From assembly GCF_037023745.1 (NCBI RefSeq), contig NZ_CP146101.1, positions 2,100,001 to 2,164,000 of the forward strand: 64,000 nucleotides of DNA. The letters run 5' to 3'. The DNA comes from Streptomyces sp. SCSIO 30461 (GTDB lineage Bacteria > Actinomycetota > Actinomycetes > Streptomycetales > Streptomycetaceae). Position 1 is the first letter of the stretch, and each line of letters begins with the position of its first letter. Shown piece by piece: positions 21,764-31,929 of the stretch. A program made the position numbers and the translations under genes. The notes beneath the pieces were generated by a model. It saw only the letters and a list, made by a program, of their open reading frames with translations, was not told the DNA's origin and searched no databases.

Positions 21764-22567
21764 TCAGGCGTCAGCCGGTCCCGTGGGACCGGACTGGCAG
21801 CGAGGGCACCAGTAGGTCACTCGCTCATCCTGCCCCGCCTTGCGGATCAGGGTGCCGCAGCGCAGACACGGGCGGCCCACCCGGCCGTATACGAACAAGC
21901 GCTGCTCCGTGCGGCGTTCGCCGGGTGTGGTGCGCCGCTCGAAGCGGTTCTTGTTGGCCTCCAGGAGACGCTGGGCCGTGGCGACGAGGCGCGCCGGGAC
22001 ACCGGAGGGGAGCTCGCCCACCGGGAGCCAGGGCGTGCAGCGGGCCAGGAAGGCCAGCTCCGACTTGTAGACATTGCCGATCCCTGCCAGATTGCGCTGA
22101 TCGAGCAGAGCCTCGCCGAGCGGCCGGGCGGCGTCGGCGAGGAGATTGCGCTCGGCGGCACCGGGGTCCCAGTCCGGGCCGAGGAGATCGGGGCCCAGAT
22201 GCCCCACGGCCCGCGCCTCGTCCTGCGTGCGCAGGAGTTCCAGCACCGGCAGGCGATAGCCGACCGCGGCGTGCTCACTGTTGCCGAGAATCGCTCTGAT
22301 CTGGTGCCCTGGGCCGCCGCGCGGGCGTTCCCCCGCCGCGAACACCCGCCAGGAGCCGTCCATCCGCAGATGCGAGTGCAGCGTGAACCCATCTTCGATA
22401 CGGGTGAGCAGGTGCTTCCCGCGTGGGGTGACGTCCAGCACCTCCCGTCCGGTGAGATCGGTGGTGGCGAACCGCGGCACCCTGAGATCGAAGAGCGTCA
22501 GCACGCGACCGGCCAGCGCCTCGTGCAGTTTGTGCGCGGTCAGCCAGACAGTGTCTCCTTCGGGCAT
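21764..22567 (-). CDS. nei: Fpg/Nei-family DNA glycosylase (endonuclease VIII type, Nei2)
   Basis: 267 residues. Translation from the ATG at 22567 gives MPEGDTVW, putting the catalytic Pro2 and Glu3 at the mature N terminus. This fixes the start, since an upstream ATG (22630) would bury the catalytic proline. The C-terminal zinc finger is intact (CLRCGTLI with WCPRCQSG). The enzyme removes oxidised pyrimidines and nicks the abasic site. It begins 28 bp after the lhr stop, so the two are probably co-transcribed. Confidence 0.92.
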   Translation of the reverse strand: MPEGDTVWLTAHKLHEALAGRVLTLFDLRVPRFATTDLTGREVLDVTPRGKHLLTRIEDGFTLHSHLRMDGSWRVFAAGERPRGGPGHQIRAILGNSEHAAVGYRLPVLELLRTQDEARAVGHLGPDLLGPDWDPGAAERNLLADAARPLGEALLDQRNLAGIGNVYKSELAFLARCTPWLPVGELPSGVPARLVATAQRLLEANKNRFERRTTPGERRTEQRLFVYGRVGRPCLRCGTLIRKAGQDERVTYWCPRCQSGPTGPADA

Positions 22568-22595
22568 GTGTCCATGATGCGCGAAGCGCGAGGGC

Positions 22596-25500
22596 TCAGG
22601 GACGCAGCCGCAGCCCGCGCGGGGTGGCATGGAAGCCGGACTCCTCGAACGGCCGCGCCAGGGGAGAGGTCAGTGCCGCGGCGCCGTTGACCCGCTCGAC
22701 CGTGACCGAGCCGAGCGCGCCCGCCCGTGCCGCCTCGGCGAGTGCCTCGGCGGCAGCGCGCAGCACCGGAGCGTCCGGTTCGGTCGCCCAGGACAGCAGG
22801 GTCCTGCCGCCGCGCTCCATGTAGAGCGCCAGTTCGCCGTCGACCAGCACCACCAGAGAGCCCGCCTTGCGTCCGGGCTTGTGGCCCGCTCCGGTCGGGG
22901 GTTCGGGCCACGGGAGCGCGGCTCCGTAGGCGTTCGCCGGGTCCGCCGCCGCCAGCACGGTCGCACGAGCCGCCGTGTGGGCACCGGCGCGGTCACGGGC
23001 GGAGGACGCGGCACGCAGCCGGTCCACGGCCCCGTCCATCGCGAACTGGGCGGCTCCCAGCCCCTCGACGACATAGCCGCGACGGGCCTGTCCGCTGTCC
23101 TCGAAAGCGGACAGGATCCGGTAGGTCGCCGAGAACCCGCCCTCGACCCCTTCGGCCGCGACCGCGCCCCGGGTGACCACGCCATGGCGGTCGAGCAGGG
23201 TGCGCGCCAGCGCGTGTGCACGGTGGGTGGCGTCCGGTTCGGCGGGCGGGAGCAGCGACCACCGCCCGGCGACGGTCGGCGGCCCCGTGCGCGAGGCGGG
23301 GCGCGCGGACGCGGTCAGCGAGCCGTAGCGTCCCCGCGGAACGGTGCGCTTGGCCCGGTGCGCTGTGGACCCGGCCGTGCGACCCGACCCCAGGAAGGCG
23401 CGCAGCGGCGCCAGAGTGTCGTTGGTGAGCCGTCCCGACCAGGCCAAATCCCAGAGGGTGTCGGCGAGTCGGGGATCGGTGGCGTCAGGGTGGGTGGTGG
23501 CACGGACCTGGTCGGCGATCTGCCGGAAGAACAGTCCGTAGCCGCCGGAGAGGACGGTGAGCACGGACTCGTGCAAAGCGGTCAGCTCCACGGGGTGCGG
23601 CGGCGGAAGCAGCAGCGGTGCCGCGTCGGCGAGGTAGAGGGAGACCCAGCCGTCTTTGCCGGGCAGCGAGCCCGCTCCGGCCCATACGACCTCGCCGGTG
23701 GTGGTCAGCTCGTCGAGCAGGGCGGGGGAGTAGCCCACCACTCGGGACGGCAGGACCAGCTTCTCCAGTGCGGAGGCCGGTACGGGAGCGCCCTGGAGCT
23801 GCTCGATGGCGCGGGCCAGTCCGTCGATGCCGCGCAGACTGCTGCTCCCCAGGTGCTGCCACTGGGGCAGGAAGGTCGCGAGGGCCGCCGGCGGCACCGG
23901 TTCCAGCTCCTCGCGCAGCGCCGCGAGTGAGCGGCGCCGCAGACGCCGCAGCACGGTCGCATCGCACCATTCCCGGCCGATCCCCGAGGGGTGGAACTCC
24001 CCCTGGACGACCCGTCCGGTCCCGGCCAGACGCTGGAGGGCTCCGTCGGTGACCGCAGAGCCCAGACCGAACCGGGACGCCGCCTGCGAGGAGGTGAACG
24101 GGCCATGGGTCCGGGCGAAGCGGGCCAGCAGGTCGCCCAGCGGATCCTTGACGGGCTCGGTGAACGCTTCGGGGACGCCCACCGGAAGCGCCGTCCCCAG
24201 GGCATCCCGCAGACGCCCGGCGTCCTCGATCGCCGCCCAGTGGTCGGCTCCCGCGATCCGGACCCGGATGGCGCGCCGTGAGGCGGCGAGCTCCTCCGCC
24301 CAGCCGGGGTCCGCGCCGCGCTCGGCCAGTTCGGCGGCCGTCAGCGGCCCCAGCACGCGCAGTGCGTCGGCGACGCCCTCCGCGCCCTTCAGCCCGCGCT
24401 CCTCCGTCAGCCATTGGAGCTCCCGCTCCAGCTCGCCCAACACGTCGGCGTCGAGCAACTCGCGCAGCTCCGCCTGGCCGAGCAGCTCGGCAAGCAGCTT
24501 GGAGTCCAGGGAGAGCGCGGCGGCACGCCGCTCGGCGAGCGGTGAGTCGCCCTCGTACAGGAACTGCGCCACATACCCGAAGAGGAGCGATCGGGCGAAC
24601 GGGGACGGCTCGGGGGTGGTCACCTCGACCAGCCGGACCCGACGGGAGTCGATGTCGCCCATCAGCTCCGTCAGGCCCGGGACGTCGAAGACATCTTGGA
24701 GGCACTCGCGGACGGCTTCCAGGACGATCGGGAACGAGCCGAACTCGCCGGCCACCTGGAGAAGTTGTGCCGCGCGCTGACGCTGCTGCCACAGCGGGGT
24801 CCGCTTGCCCGGATTGCGGCGCGGAAGCAGCAGGGCGCGTGCCGCGCACTCCCTGAACCGCGACGCGAACAGCGCGGAACCGCCGACCTGGTCGGTGACG
24901 ATCTCAGCGATCTCACTCTTGTCGAAGACGGTGTCAGCAGCTCCGACCGGCGCCTGGTCGCCGTCGTAGGAGGTGTCGAGGTGCACCGGGTCCTGGTCGA
25001 GCAGATCCAGCCCCATCAGATCGGCGTCGGGCAGCCGCAGCACGATGCCGTCGTCCGCGTGCATCACCTGTGCGTCCATGCCGTACCGCTCGGCGAGCCG
25101 GGCACCGAGTGCCAGCGCCCAGGGGGCGTGGACCTGGGCTCCGAACGGGGAGTGGATCACGACCCGCCAGTCGCCCAGCTCGTCCCGGAAGCGCTCCACG
25201 AGGATCGTGCGGTCGTCGGGTACATGGCCGCAGGCACGGCGTTGCTCGTCGAGATAGGCGAGCACATTGCCGGCGGCCCAAGCGTCGAGTCCGGCCGTGC
25301 GCAGGCGAAGCAGCGCATCCTCCTCGGACAGCGCGCCGATCTCCCGCAGGAACGCGCCGACCGCACGCCCCAGTTCGAGCGGACGGCCGAGTTGGTCGCC
25401 CTTCCAGAACGGCAGCCGGCCGGGGACCCCCGGGGCGGGCGAGACCAGGACTCGGTCACGCGTGATGTCCTCGATCCGCCAGGACGTGGTGCCGAGAGTG

Positions 25501-27218
25501 AAGACATCCCCCACCCGGGACTCGTACACCATCTCCTCGTCGAGCTCACCGACCCGCCCGCCGCCCTTCCTGGGGTCGGACCCGGCGAGGAACACTCCGA
25601 ACAACCCGCGGTCGGGGATGGTGCCACCGGAGGTGACCGCGAGGCGCTGGGTGCCCGGTCGCCCCGTGACCGTCCCGGCGATCCTGTCCCACACCACCCG
25701 TGGCCGCAGCTCGGCGAACGCGTCCGACGGATAGCGGCCCGCGAGCATGTCCAGCACCGCCGTGAACGCCGACTCCGGAAGCGAGGCGAAGGGTGCCGCC
25801 CGCCGCACCACAGCCAGCAGTTCATCGGCCTGCCAGGTGTCCAGCGCAACCATCGCGACCAACTGCTGCGCCAGCACGTCCAGGGGATTGGCGGGGATCC
25901 TCAGGGCCTCGATCGAGCCGCCGCGCATCCGCTCGGTCACCACGGCCGCCTGCACCAGGTCACCGCGGTACTTGGGGAAGACCACGCCGGTGGAGACAGC
26001 CCCCACCTGGTGGCCCGCCCGGCCCACCCGCTGCAGGCCGGAGGCGACGGACGGCGGGGACTCGACCTGGACGACCAGATCCACCGCACCCATGTCGATC
26101 CCCAGCTCGAGACTGGAGGTGGCGACGACCGCGGGCAGCCTGCCCGCCTTGAGATCCTCCTCGACCAGCGCACGCTGCTCCTTGGAGACCGAGCCGTGGT
26201 GGGCGCGGGCGAGCAGCGACGGCGCGCCCAGGGCGGCCCCCGACTGCGCCATGATCTCGGCCGGGGGAGCGCCATCGGGCAGCGGCTTGCCCGTGGCACG
26301 CTCGTATGCGATCTCGTTGAGCCTGTTGCACAACCGCTCGGCCAGCCGACGGGAGTTGGCGAAGACGATCGTCGAGCGGTGCGCCTGGACCAGATCGGCG
26401 ATGCGCTCCTCGACATGGGGCCAGATCGACGGCTTCTCACCGGCGGCGTCCGGCTCCGACGCGGGGGAGCCGCCGAGTTCGCCGAGATCCTCGACGGGGA
26501 CCACCACGGAGAGGTCGAACTCCTTGCCGGACGGCGGCTGGACGATCTCCACCTTGCGCTGCGGGGACAGGTAGCGAGCCACCTCGTCCACCGGCCGGAC
26601 GGTCGCGGACAGGCCGATCCGCCGTGCCGGGCGCGGCAGCAGCTCGTCCAGCCGCTCCAGGGACAGGGCGAGATGGGCGCCCCGCTTGGTGCCCGCCACC
26701 GCGTGCACCTCGTCCACGATCACCGTCTCGATGCCCGTGAGCGCCTCGCGCGTGGACGAGGTCAGCATCAGGAAGAGCGACTCGGGCGTGGTGATGAGGA
26801 TGTCCGGCGGCCGGGTGGCGAGCGCCCTGCGCTCCGCGGCCGGTGTGTCCCCTGAGCGGATGCCGACCCGCACCTCCGGCTCCGGAAGCCCCAGCCTGAC
26901 CGACTCCTGGCGGATCCCGGTCAGCGGGCTGCGCAGATTGCGTTCTACGTCCACCGCAAGCGCCTTCAGCGGGGATACGTACAGCACACGGCAGCGCTTC
27001 TTGGTGTCCGCGGGCGGAGGGGCGGACGTCAGACCGTCGAGCGCGGCGAGGAATGCGGCGAGGGTCTTGCCTGAACCGGTCGGTGCGACGACCAGGACGT
27101 CCGAGCCCTGCCCGATCGCCCGCCACGCACCCTCCTGGGCGTCCGTGGGCGCGCGGAACGCACCCGTGAACCAGCCGCGAGTCGCGGGGGCGAAGCTGTC
27201 GAGTGCGTTGCCGACCAT
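22596..27218 (-). CDS. lhr: Lhr-type ATP-dependent DNA helicase (DEAD/DEAH)
   Basis: 1540 residues, the usual length for full Lhr. Motifs: Walker A APTGSGKTLAAF near residue 45, DEVH box (VIVDEVHAVAGTKRGAHL), SLELGIDMG and QRVGRAGH of motifs V-VI, then the long Lhr C-terminal region with winged helices. It unwinds DNA 3'-5'. Mycobacterial Lhr is mitomycin-induced, which fits the repair neighbours. The ATG at 27218 is chosen because MVGNALDSFAP matches the family. A more upstream ATG at 27248 adds ten residues. CACGAT lies 7 nt before the start. Confidence 0.93.
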   Translation of the reverse strand: MVGNALDSFAPATRGWFTGAFRAPTDAQEGAWRAIGQGSDVLVVAPTGSGKTLAAFLAALDGLTSAPPPADTKKRCRVLYVSPLKALAVDVERNLRSPLTGIRQESVRLGLPEPEVRVGIRSGDTPAAERRALATRPPDILITTPESLFLMLTSSTREALTGIETVIVDEVHAVAGTKRGAHLALSLERLDELLPRPARRIGLSATVRPVDEVARYLSPQRKVEIVQPPSGKEFDLSVVVPVEDLGELGGSPASEPDAAGEKPSIWPHVEERIADLVQAHRSTIVFANSRRLAERLCNRLNEIAYERATGKPLPDGAPPAEIMAQSGAALGAPSLLARAHHGSVSKEQRALVEEDLKAGRLPAVVATSSLELGIDMGAVDLVVQVESPPSVASGLQRVGRAGHQVGAVSTGVVFPKYRGDLVQAAVVTERMRGGSIEALRIPANPLDVLAQQLVAMVALDTWQADELLAVVRRAAPFASLPESAFTAVLDMLAGRYPSDAFAELRPRVVWDRIAGTVTGRPGTQRLAVTSGGTIPDRGLFGVFLAGSDPRKGGGRVGELDEEMVYESRVGDVFTLGTTSWRIEDITRDRVLVSPAPGVPGRLPFWKGDQLGRPLELGRAVGAFLREIGALSEEDALLRLRTAGLDAWAAGNVLAYLDEQRRACGHVPDDRTILVERFRDELGDWRVVIHSPFGAQVHAPWALALGARLAERYGMDAQVMHADDGIVLRLPDADLMGLDLLDQDPVHLDTSYDGDQAPVGAADTVFDKSEIAEIVTDQVGGSALFASRFRECAARALLLPRRNPGKRTPLWQQRQRAAQLLQVAGEFGSFPIVLEAVRECLQDVFDVPGLTELMGDIDSRRVRLVEVTTPEPSPFARSLLFGYVAQFLYEGDSPLAERRAAALSLDSKLLAELLGQAELRELLDADVLGELERELQWLTEERGLKGAEGVADALRVLGPLTAAELAERGADPGWAEELAASRRAIRVRIAGADHWAAIEDAGRLRDALGTALPVGVPEAFTEPVKDPLGDLLARFARTHGPFTSSQAASRFGLGSAVTDGALQRLAGTGRVVQGEFHPSGIGREWCDATVLRRLRRRSLAALREELEPVPPAALATFLPQWQHLGSSSLRGIDGLARAIEQLQGAPVPASALEKLVLPSRVVGYSPALLDELTTTGEVVWAGAGSLPGKDGWVSLYLADAAPLLLPPPHPVELTALHESVLTVLSGGYGLFFRQIADQVRATTHPDATDPRLADTLWDLAWSGRLTNDTLAPLRAFLGSGRTAGSTAHRAKRTVPRGRYGSLTASARPASRTGPPTVAGRWSLLPPAEPDATHRAHALARTLLDRHGVVTRGAVAAEGVEGGFSATYRILSAFEDSGQARRGYVVEGLGAAQFAMDGAVDRLRAASSARDRAGAHTAARATVLAAADPANAYGAALPWPEPPTGAGHKPGRKAGSLVVLVDGELALYMERGGRTLLSWATEPDAPVLRAAAEALAEAARAGALGSVTVERVNGAAALTSPLARPFEESGFHATPRGLRLRP

Positions 27219-27274
27219 GCCACCCATCGTGCACCGCCCCACTGACAATCCCCCGGACCTGCGAGAATGTGCGT

Positions 27275-28171
27275 ATGGCAGAGGGTGAGTGGGCTCGGTA
27301 CTGGCAGCCGGAGCGGCTTCCGGGAATCGACCTGCTCCGCGCCCGGTACGTACGCCACGCCTTTCCCCGCCACAGCCACGAGGGCTATGTCTTCGGGACC
27401 ATCACCCGCGGCGTCGAGGACGTCGGCCTTCCGGGCGGTGTCGTCCACGCCGGTCCCGGATCGGTCGTGATGATCAATCCCGAAGTGCCGCACACCGCCA
27501 GAGCCGGGGTGAGCGAGGGCTGGGTGTATTCGACCGTCTACCCGTCGTCACATGTGGTGGCCGAGATCGCCGCGGAGACGACGACGATCAAGGGCACTCC
27601 GGGCTTCGGGGTGGCCCATGTGATCGACCCGCACGCCGCCCGGCTGATCCGCGAGGTGCACCGCGCGGCGGAGGAAGGCGACGTCCTCGCCGCCGACAGC
27701 CTGCTGCGGATCATGGTGGCGCGGCTGCTGCGCGATCACGGGGGCAGTCTCCCCGCGCGGGCCCCGCTCACGGCGGGCGCACACGACGCGGCACGGGCCC
27801 GCGCGGTGCTGGAGGAGCGCATGGACAGCCCGCCCACCCTCCAGGCCCTCGCCTTCGAGCTGAACACCAGCCAGTTCGCGCTGCTGCGGGCCTTCCGCGA
27901 GCGCTACGGCATGCCGCCGCACACCTGGCTCACCGACGCCCGGGTCCGCCGGGCGCGGCGACTGCTTGACGCGGGCGCGGCTCCGGCTCAGGCCGCCGCG
28001 CTGGTGGGGTTCGCCGACCAGCCGCACCTGAACAGGCACTTCACCCGGATCGTCGGAGTACCGCCCGGCGCCTACCAGCGGGGACGAGGGGTCGACGGGC
28101 CGAGTGCGAGACGAGGTGGCGGCGGGCTGAGACGAGGAGACGGCAGGCGCGCAAGAACGTACAAGACCTGA
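27275..28171 (+). CDS. AraC-family transcriptional regulator
   Basis: 298 residues. The N-terminal cupin sensing domain (RHAFPRHSHEGYVFGTITRG, PGSVVMINPEVPHTA) is followed by a C-terminal AraC double HTH (LQALAFELNTSQFALLRAFR and AAALVGFADQPHLNRHFTRI). It lies directly upstream of azlC and azlD in the same direction, so it probably controls their expression in response to an amino acid. It is divergent from lhr across 56 bp. Confidence 0.9.
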   Translation: MAEGEWARYWQPERLPGIDLLRARYVRHAFPRHSHEGYVFGTITRGVEDVGLPGGVVHAGPGSVVMINPEVPHTARAGVSEGWVYSTVYPSSHVVAEIAAETTTIKGTPGFGVAHVIDPHAARLIREVHRAAEEGDVLAADSLLRIMVARLLRDHGGSLPARAPLTAGAHDAARARAVLEERMDSPPTLQALAFELNTSQFALLRAFRERYGMPPHTWLTDARVRRARRLLDAGAAPAQAAALVGFADQPHLNRHFTRIVGVPPGAYQRGRGVDGPSARRGGGGLRRGDGRRARTYKT

Positions 28172-28172
28172 A

Positions 28173-28982
28173 GTGAGGCGGTCCCATAACGTCCACGGTG
28201 TGCGAGAACAGCAAGAACAGCAAGAACAGACAGCATCAGTAGAGATATCCACCGGCGGCTCAGCGACCGATCAGCTGGTGAAGCCCGACTCCGCCGTGGT
28301 GCGGGACGCACTCGGAGTGGGCCTCGCCGTCGGCCTGTCAGGATTCGCCTTCGGCGCCACCGCGGCAGGGGCGGGACTCGACCTCGCCCAGATCTGCGCC
28401 CTCAGCCTGCTCGTCTTCACCGGTGCATCCCAGTTCGCCCTGGTCGGCGCGCTCGCCGCGGGTGGCAACCCGCTCGCGGCCGCTGCGGGCGCCTTCTTCC
28501 TCGGCACCCGCAACGCCTTCTACGGGCTCAGGCTCTCCCAACTGCTGGCCCTGCCGCGTTCCGTACGCCCTTTCGCCGCGCACTGGGTCATCGACGAGAC
28601 CACGGCTGTCTCCCTGTCCCAGCCGACACGGCGTGCCGCACGGCTGGGCTTCACCGCCACCGGACTCACCCTCTATGTGCTGTGGAACCTGACGACGTTC
28701 CTCGGTGCACTGGGCGCGGAGGCGATCGGTGACACCAGCGCCTGGGGGCTGGACGCGGCGGGACCCGCGGTGTTCCTGGCACTGCTCGCCCCGATGCTGC
28801 GCACGACCACTGAGCGTGTGGTCGCGGGACTCGCCGTGGTACTGGGACTCGGGCTGCTACCGGTGCTCCCTGCCGGAGCGCCAGTACTGGTCGCCGCGCT
28901 CGCGGCCCCGACCGTCCTCTGGCTCCATGGCCGTGGGCTCGTCAACGGGAAGAACACGGAGCGGAAGGACGCCGACCGATGA
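28173..28982 (+). CDS. azlC: AzlC-family branched-chain amino-acid exporter, large subunit
   Basis: 269 residues from the GTG at 28173, one base after the araC stop. AzlC hallmarks are the repeated hydrophobic helices and the blocks GLSGFAFGATAAGAGLDL and FLGTRNAFYGLRLSQLL. With AzlD it forms an exporter of branched-chain amino acids or analogues such as azaleucine. The start is uncertain: another GTG at 28200 gives MREQQEQQEQ, encoded by a short GCAAGAACA repeat. Neither has a good ribosome site, so translation may be coupled to araC. Confidence 0.85.
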   Translation: MRRSHNVHGVREQQEQQEQTASVEISTGGSATDQLVKPDSAVVRDALGVGLAVGLSGFAFGATAAGAGLDLAQICALSLLVFTGASQFALVGALAAGGNPLAAAAGAFFLGTRNAFYGLRLSQLLALPRSVRPFAAHWVIDETTAVSLSQPTRRAARLGFTATGLTLYVLWNLTTFLGALGAEAIGDTSAWGLDAAGPAVFLALLAPMLRTTTERVVAGLAVVLGLGLLPVLPAGAPVLVAALAAPTVLWLHGRGLVNGKNTERKDADR

Positions 28983-29287
28983 ACGTCTGGATCGCCATCG
29001 GGCTGACGGCCGTCGGCTGCTACCTGGTCAAGCTGGCTGGTCTGCTGGTGCCCGCCGGAGCTCTGGAACGCCCCCTTGTGCAGCGCCTTTCCGCGCTGCT
29101 CCCCGTGGCGCTGCTGGCCGCGCTCACCGCTCAGCAGACGTTCAGCAGCGGCAGCTCCTTGGCCGTCGACGCCAGGGCCGCCGGTCTGGTTGCGGCGGCG
29201 ATCGCCCTGGTGCTGCGCGCGCCGTTCCTCGCCGTCGTCGCCGCAGCCGTGCTGGTCACCGCCGGTGTGCGCGCGCTAGGCGGCTGA
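28979..29287 (+). CDS. azlD: AzlD-family branched-chain amino-acid exporter, small subunit
   Basis: 102 residues with about four hydrophobic segments (IAIGLTAVGCYLVKLAGLLV, LLPVALLAALTAQQTF, and two more). It overlaps the azlC stop by ATGA, the normal azlC-azlD coupling. No terminator is obvious between its stop and the convergent gene ending at 29311. Confidence 0.87.
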   Translation: MNVWIAIGLTAVGCYLVKLAGLLVPAGALERPLVQRLSALLPVALLAALTAQQTFSSGSSLAVDARAAGLVAAAIALVLRAPFLAVVAAAVLVTAGVRALGG

Positions 29288-29310
29288 GTCGCCGTAAGGG
29301 GAACGGGCTA

Positions 29311-30231
29311 CTAGCTCACCGCGCGCCCGTGCGCCCTCAGCGTCCGCAGCGCCTCGATCGTGGCGATGGGGCGTTCTTCGAGAGCGCTGCCGGGAGTCCA
29401 TGAGCCCCGGCGGGCAGGCCAGCCGCCGTCGGGCCGCTGCCGTCCGGCGAGATGGTCGAGCGAGCGTTCCATCTCCTCGTCCGTGAACCAGCGCCGTGCC
29501 AGGGAGCCCGGTACACGTGCGTAGTCGTACGGGTAGTGGCGCCGGTCCGGGAGGTCACCGGTGGCGGCAGCGCCGTCATCCTCTCGCGCGGGATGGAGCA
29601 TCACGAGCCGATGTTCGCGTACGAGACGGCCCAGGCGGTCGGCGGCTGCCGCGGCGCGCGGCCCGTCCGGGGCGTTGTCGAGGAAGGCGACCGCCGCCTG
29701 GATGTCGTGCGCCGGGGACGGGTGCGGGTGGCAGGTGCCCAGCGCTTCCACCGCCGCCCAGCAGAAGTCGGTCGCCCGGAACAACCAGGCATGCCACACC
29801 TGGTTGAGGTGCAGCAGTCCGACGACAGGGCCCGTCGCCCGCAGCTCGCTCCTGGGCTCGTCGGTGACCGGGACGTACGGGGCTGTGGGATAGCCGCGCT
29901 GTGAAGGATGGACCGCGGGAAGAGCACCGTCCTTGGTGGCCACACTGGTCAGATAGCGGCACATCCGCTCGGCGCGCAGCCCGCCGCAGCGGCCGATCGA
30001 GTCCAGGACGTACAGCGCGTGCGCGGTGTGCAGCGGCTGGCTGACGGGTCCGCGGAGGTGGGGTTCGAGGGCATGCCCGTACCCGCCGTCCTCGTTGAGA
30101 TAGGCGGACAGCGCCGCCTCCACGGGATCCGCGCCCGCGCCCAGGAAGTGGTATGCGAACCGCCGCTGCTCGAGAACGCGGGCCGTCAGCCAGATGAAGC
30201 GCTCGGCTCTCGCGAGGGGAGTTCCAGCCAT
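29311..30231 (-). CDS. alpha/alpha-toroid (prenyltransferase/terpene-cyclase-like fold) protein, unknown function
   Basis: 306 residues. Blocks such as AYLNEDGGYGHALEPHLRGP and GRQRPDGGWPARRG are typical of alpha/alpha-toroid repeats seen in squalene cyclases and prenyltransferase beta subunits. The catalytic DxDD motif of class II terpene cyclases is not visible, so enzyme activity is doubtful. It is a conserved Streptomyces type without a known role. It stands alone, divergent from the DUF3046 gene and convergent with azlD. Confidence 0.75.
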   Translation of the reverse strand: MAGTPLARAERFIWLTARVLEQRRFAYHFLGAGADPVEAALSAYLNEDGGYGHALEPHLRGPVSQPLHTAHALYVLDSIGRCGGLRAERMCRYLTSVATKDGALPAVHPSQRGYPTAPYVPVTDEPRSELRATGPVVGLLHLNQVWHAWLFRATDFCWAAVEALGTCHPHPSPAHDIQAAVAFLDNAPDGPRAAAAADRLGRLVREHRLVMLHPAREDDGAAATGDLPDRRHYPYDYARVPGSLARRWFTDEEMERSLDHLAGRQRPDGGWPARRGSWTPGSALEERPIATIEALRTLRAHGRAVS

Positions 30232-30310
30232 GCTCAGACCGTAGGGCTCTGACGTACCGCGGTAGGGCGGACCGGTGATGCTGCACTCTCAAGGGCGGGA
30301 TACTGGCCTC

Positions 30311-30505
30311 ATGCGGTTGACGATTTTCTGGGAGCGGATGGAAGAGCACTTCGGTGCCGCGTATGCCGACTCCTTCGCGCGCGACCATGTGATGACCGAG
30401 CTCGGTGGCCGAACCGTGCACGAGGCGTTGGCCGCGGGGTGGGAGACGAAGGACGTCTGGCGCGGGGTCTGCTCGGCCATGGGGATACCGGCTGAGAAGC
30501 GGTGA
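30311..30505 (+). CDS. DUF3046 protein
   Basis: 64 residues matching the actinobacterial DUF3046 family (MRLTIFWERMEEHFG, and HVMTELGGRTVHEALAAG). The function is unknown. The family tends to occur near recA in actinobacteria, as here. The ATG at 30311 is preferred over 30275 because the family begins MRLT. GATACT lies 6 nt before it. Confidence 0.85.
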   Translation: MRLTIFWERMEEHFGAAYADSFARDHVMTELGGRTVHEALAAGWETKDVWRGVCSAMGIPAEKR

Positions 30506-30565
30506 GTCGCGCAGTTTTCCACAGGCGGTGGTCCGGTTGTCGCGCGGGTAGACGAGACTTGCCCC

Positions 30566-31888
30566 GTGGCATCGACTGACGAGACAGTCCGGGACGAAGA
30601 GCCGCTGACCGCCTCGTCAGGCGGCGCGGGCGGCACCGGCCCCGGCACCAGCACAACGGAACACAGCGCGGGGACGGCCATCGGATCCGACCCCGGTGCG
30701 GGCACGGGAGCGGTACCGGTGAGTGCCGGCGGTGCCGGGAGCGCTCGGATGCCTCGTTGGCTTCCTCGGGCCATGGTCCTGGCCTTCGCGCTGTATGCCT
30801 GCTTCCAGTTCGGCAGCTGGGCCTTCCACCAGCTCGTCGGACTGCTGATCAACATCCTGATCGCCTTCTTCCTCGCACTGGCGATCGAGCCGGTGGTGGG
30901 CCGCATGGCGGCGCGCGGGATACGGCGGGGCCTCGCCACCTTCCTGGTCTTCTTCGTGGTGATGCTGGCGGGCGTCGGATTCGTCGTGCTGCTCGGCTCG
31001 ATGCTGGCGGGCCAGATAGTCGACATGGTCGAGGACTTTCCCAAGTACCTCGACCAGGTGATCAACTGGATCAACCAGACCTTCCACACCGAACTGTCCC
31101 GGGTCGCGATCCAGGACAGTCTGCTGCGCTCGGACTGGCTGAAGAAGTACGTCCAGAACAGCGCCAGCGGGGTGCTCGACGTCTCGGCGACCGTGCTCGG
31201 CGGGCTGTTCAGACTGCTGACGATCTTCCTTTTCTCCTTCTACTTCGCGGCGGACGGGCCGCGGCTGCGGCGGGCGCTGTGCTCCGTGCTGCCGCCGTCG
31301 AAGCAGACCGAGGTGCTGCGTGCCTGGGAGATCGCGGTCGACAAGACGGGCGGCTACCTCTATTCGAGGGGTCTGATGGCCCTGATCTCCGGTGTGGCGC
31401 ACTACGTCCTGCTGGCGCTGCTCGGTGTGCCGTACGCACCCGCGCTGGCCGTGTGGGTGGGCCTGGTCTCGCAGTTCATACCCACGATCGGTACGTATCT
31501 GGCGGGAGCCCTGCCGATGCTGATCGCGTTCACGGTCAACCCCTGGTATGCGCTGTGGGTGCTCTGCTTCGTCCTCGTCTACCAGCAGTTCGAGAACTAC
31601 GTGCTGCAGCCCAAACTCACCGCCAGGACCGTGGACATCCATCCCGCGGTGGCGTTCGGCTCGGTGATCGCGGGCACTGCCTTGCTGGGTGCGGTCGGCG
31701 CGCTGATCGCGATCCCCGCGGTCGCGACGCTGCAGGCGTTCCTCGGGGCCTACGTGAAGCGCTACGACGTCACGGACGACCCCCGGGTGCACGGCCACCG
31801 CCGCCACGGTGAAGCGGTGGTGGCCCGGCTCCAGCGTGCGCTGAGTGCCCGGAGGGAGCAGCCCCCTGCGCCGAGGGACAGCGCCTGA
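30566..31888 (+). CDS. AI-2E family (UPF0118) membrane permease
   Basis: 440 residues. After a Gly/Thr-rich N-terminal tail (1-65) come seven to eight membrane helices with family blocks NILIAFFLALAIEPVVGRM, LVSQFIPTIGTYLAGALP and YQQFENYVLQPKL. Members export small molecules or act in ion exchange. The substrate cannot be predicted. The start is the GTG at 30566, with no ribosome site but GAGACT 6 nt upstream. A decayed thioesterase reading frame follows. Confidence 0.85.
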   Translation: MASTDETVRDEEPLTASSGGAGGTGPGTSTTEHSAGTAIGSDPGAGTGAVPVSAGGAGSARMPRWLPRAMVLAFALYACFQFGSWAFHQLVGLLINILIAFFLALAIEPVVGRMAARGIRRGLATFLVFFVVMLAGVGFVVLLGSMLAGQIVDMVEDFPKYLDQVINWINQTFHTELSRVAIQDSLLRSDWLKKYVQNSASGVLDVSATVLGGLFRLLTIFLFSFYFAADGPRLRRALCSVLPPSKQTEVLRAWEIAVDKTGGYLYSRGLMALISGVAHYVLLALLGVPYAPALAVWVGLVSQFIPTIGTYLAGALPMLIAFTVNPWYALWVLCFVLVYQQFENYVLQPKLTARTVDIHPAVAFGSVIAGTALLGAVGALIAIPAVATLQAFLGAYVKRYDVTDDPRVHGHRRHGEAVVARLQRALSARREQPPAPRDSA

Positions 31889-31929
31889 CCCGTATCCGGC
31901 GGTGCCCGGCCCGTGCGGCTGAGCGGCTC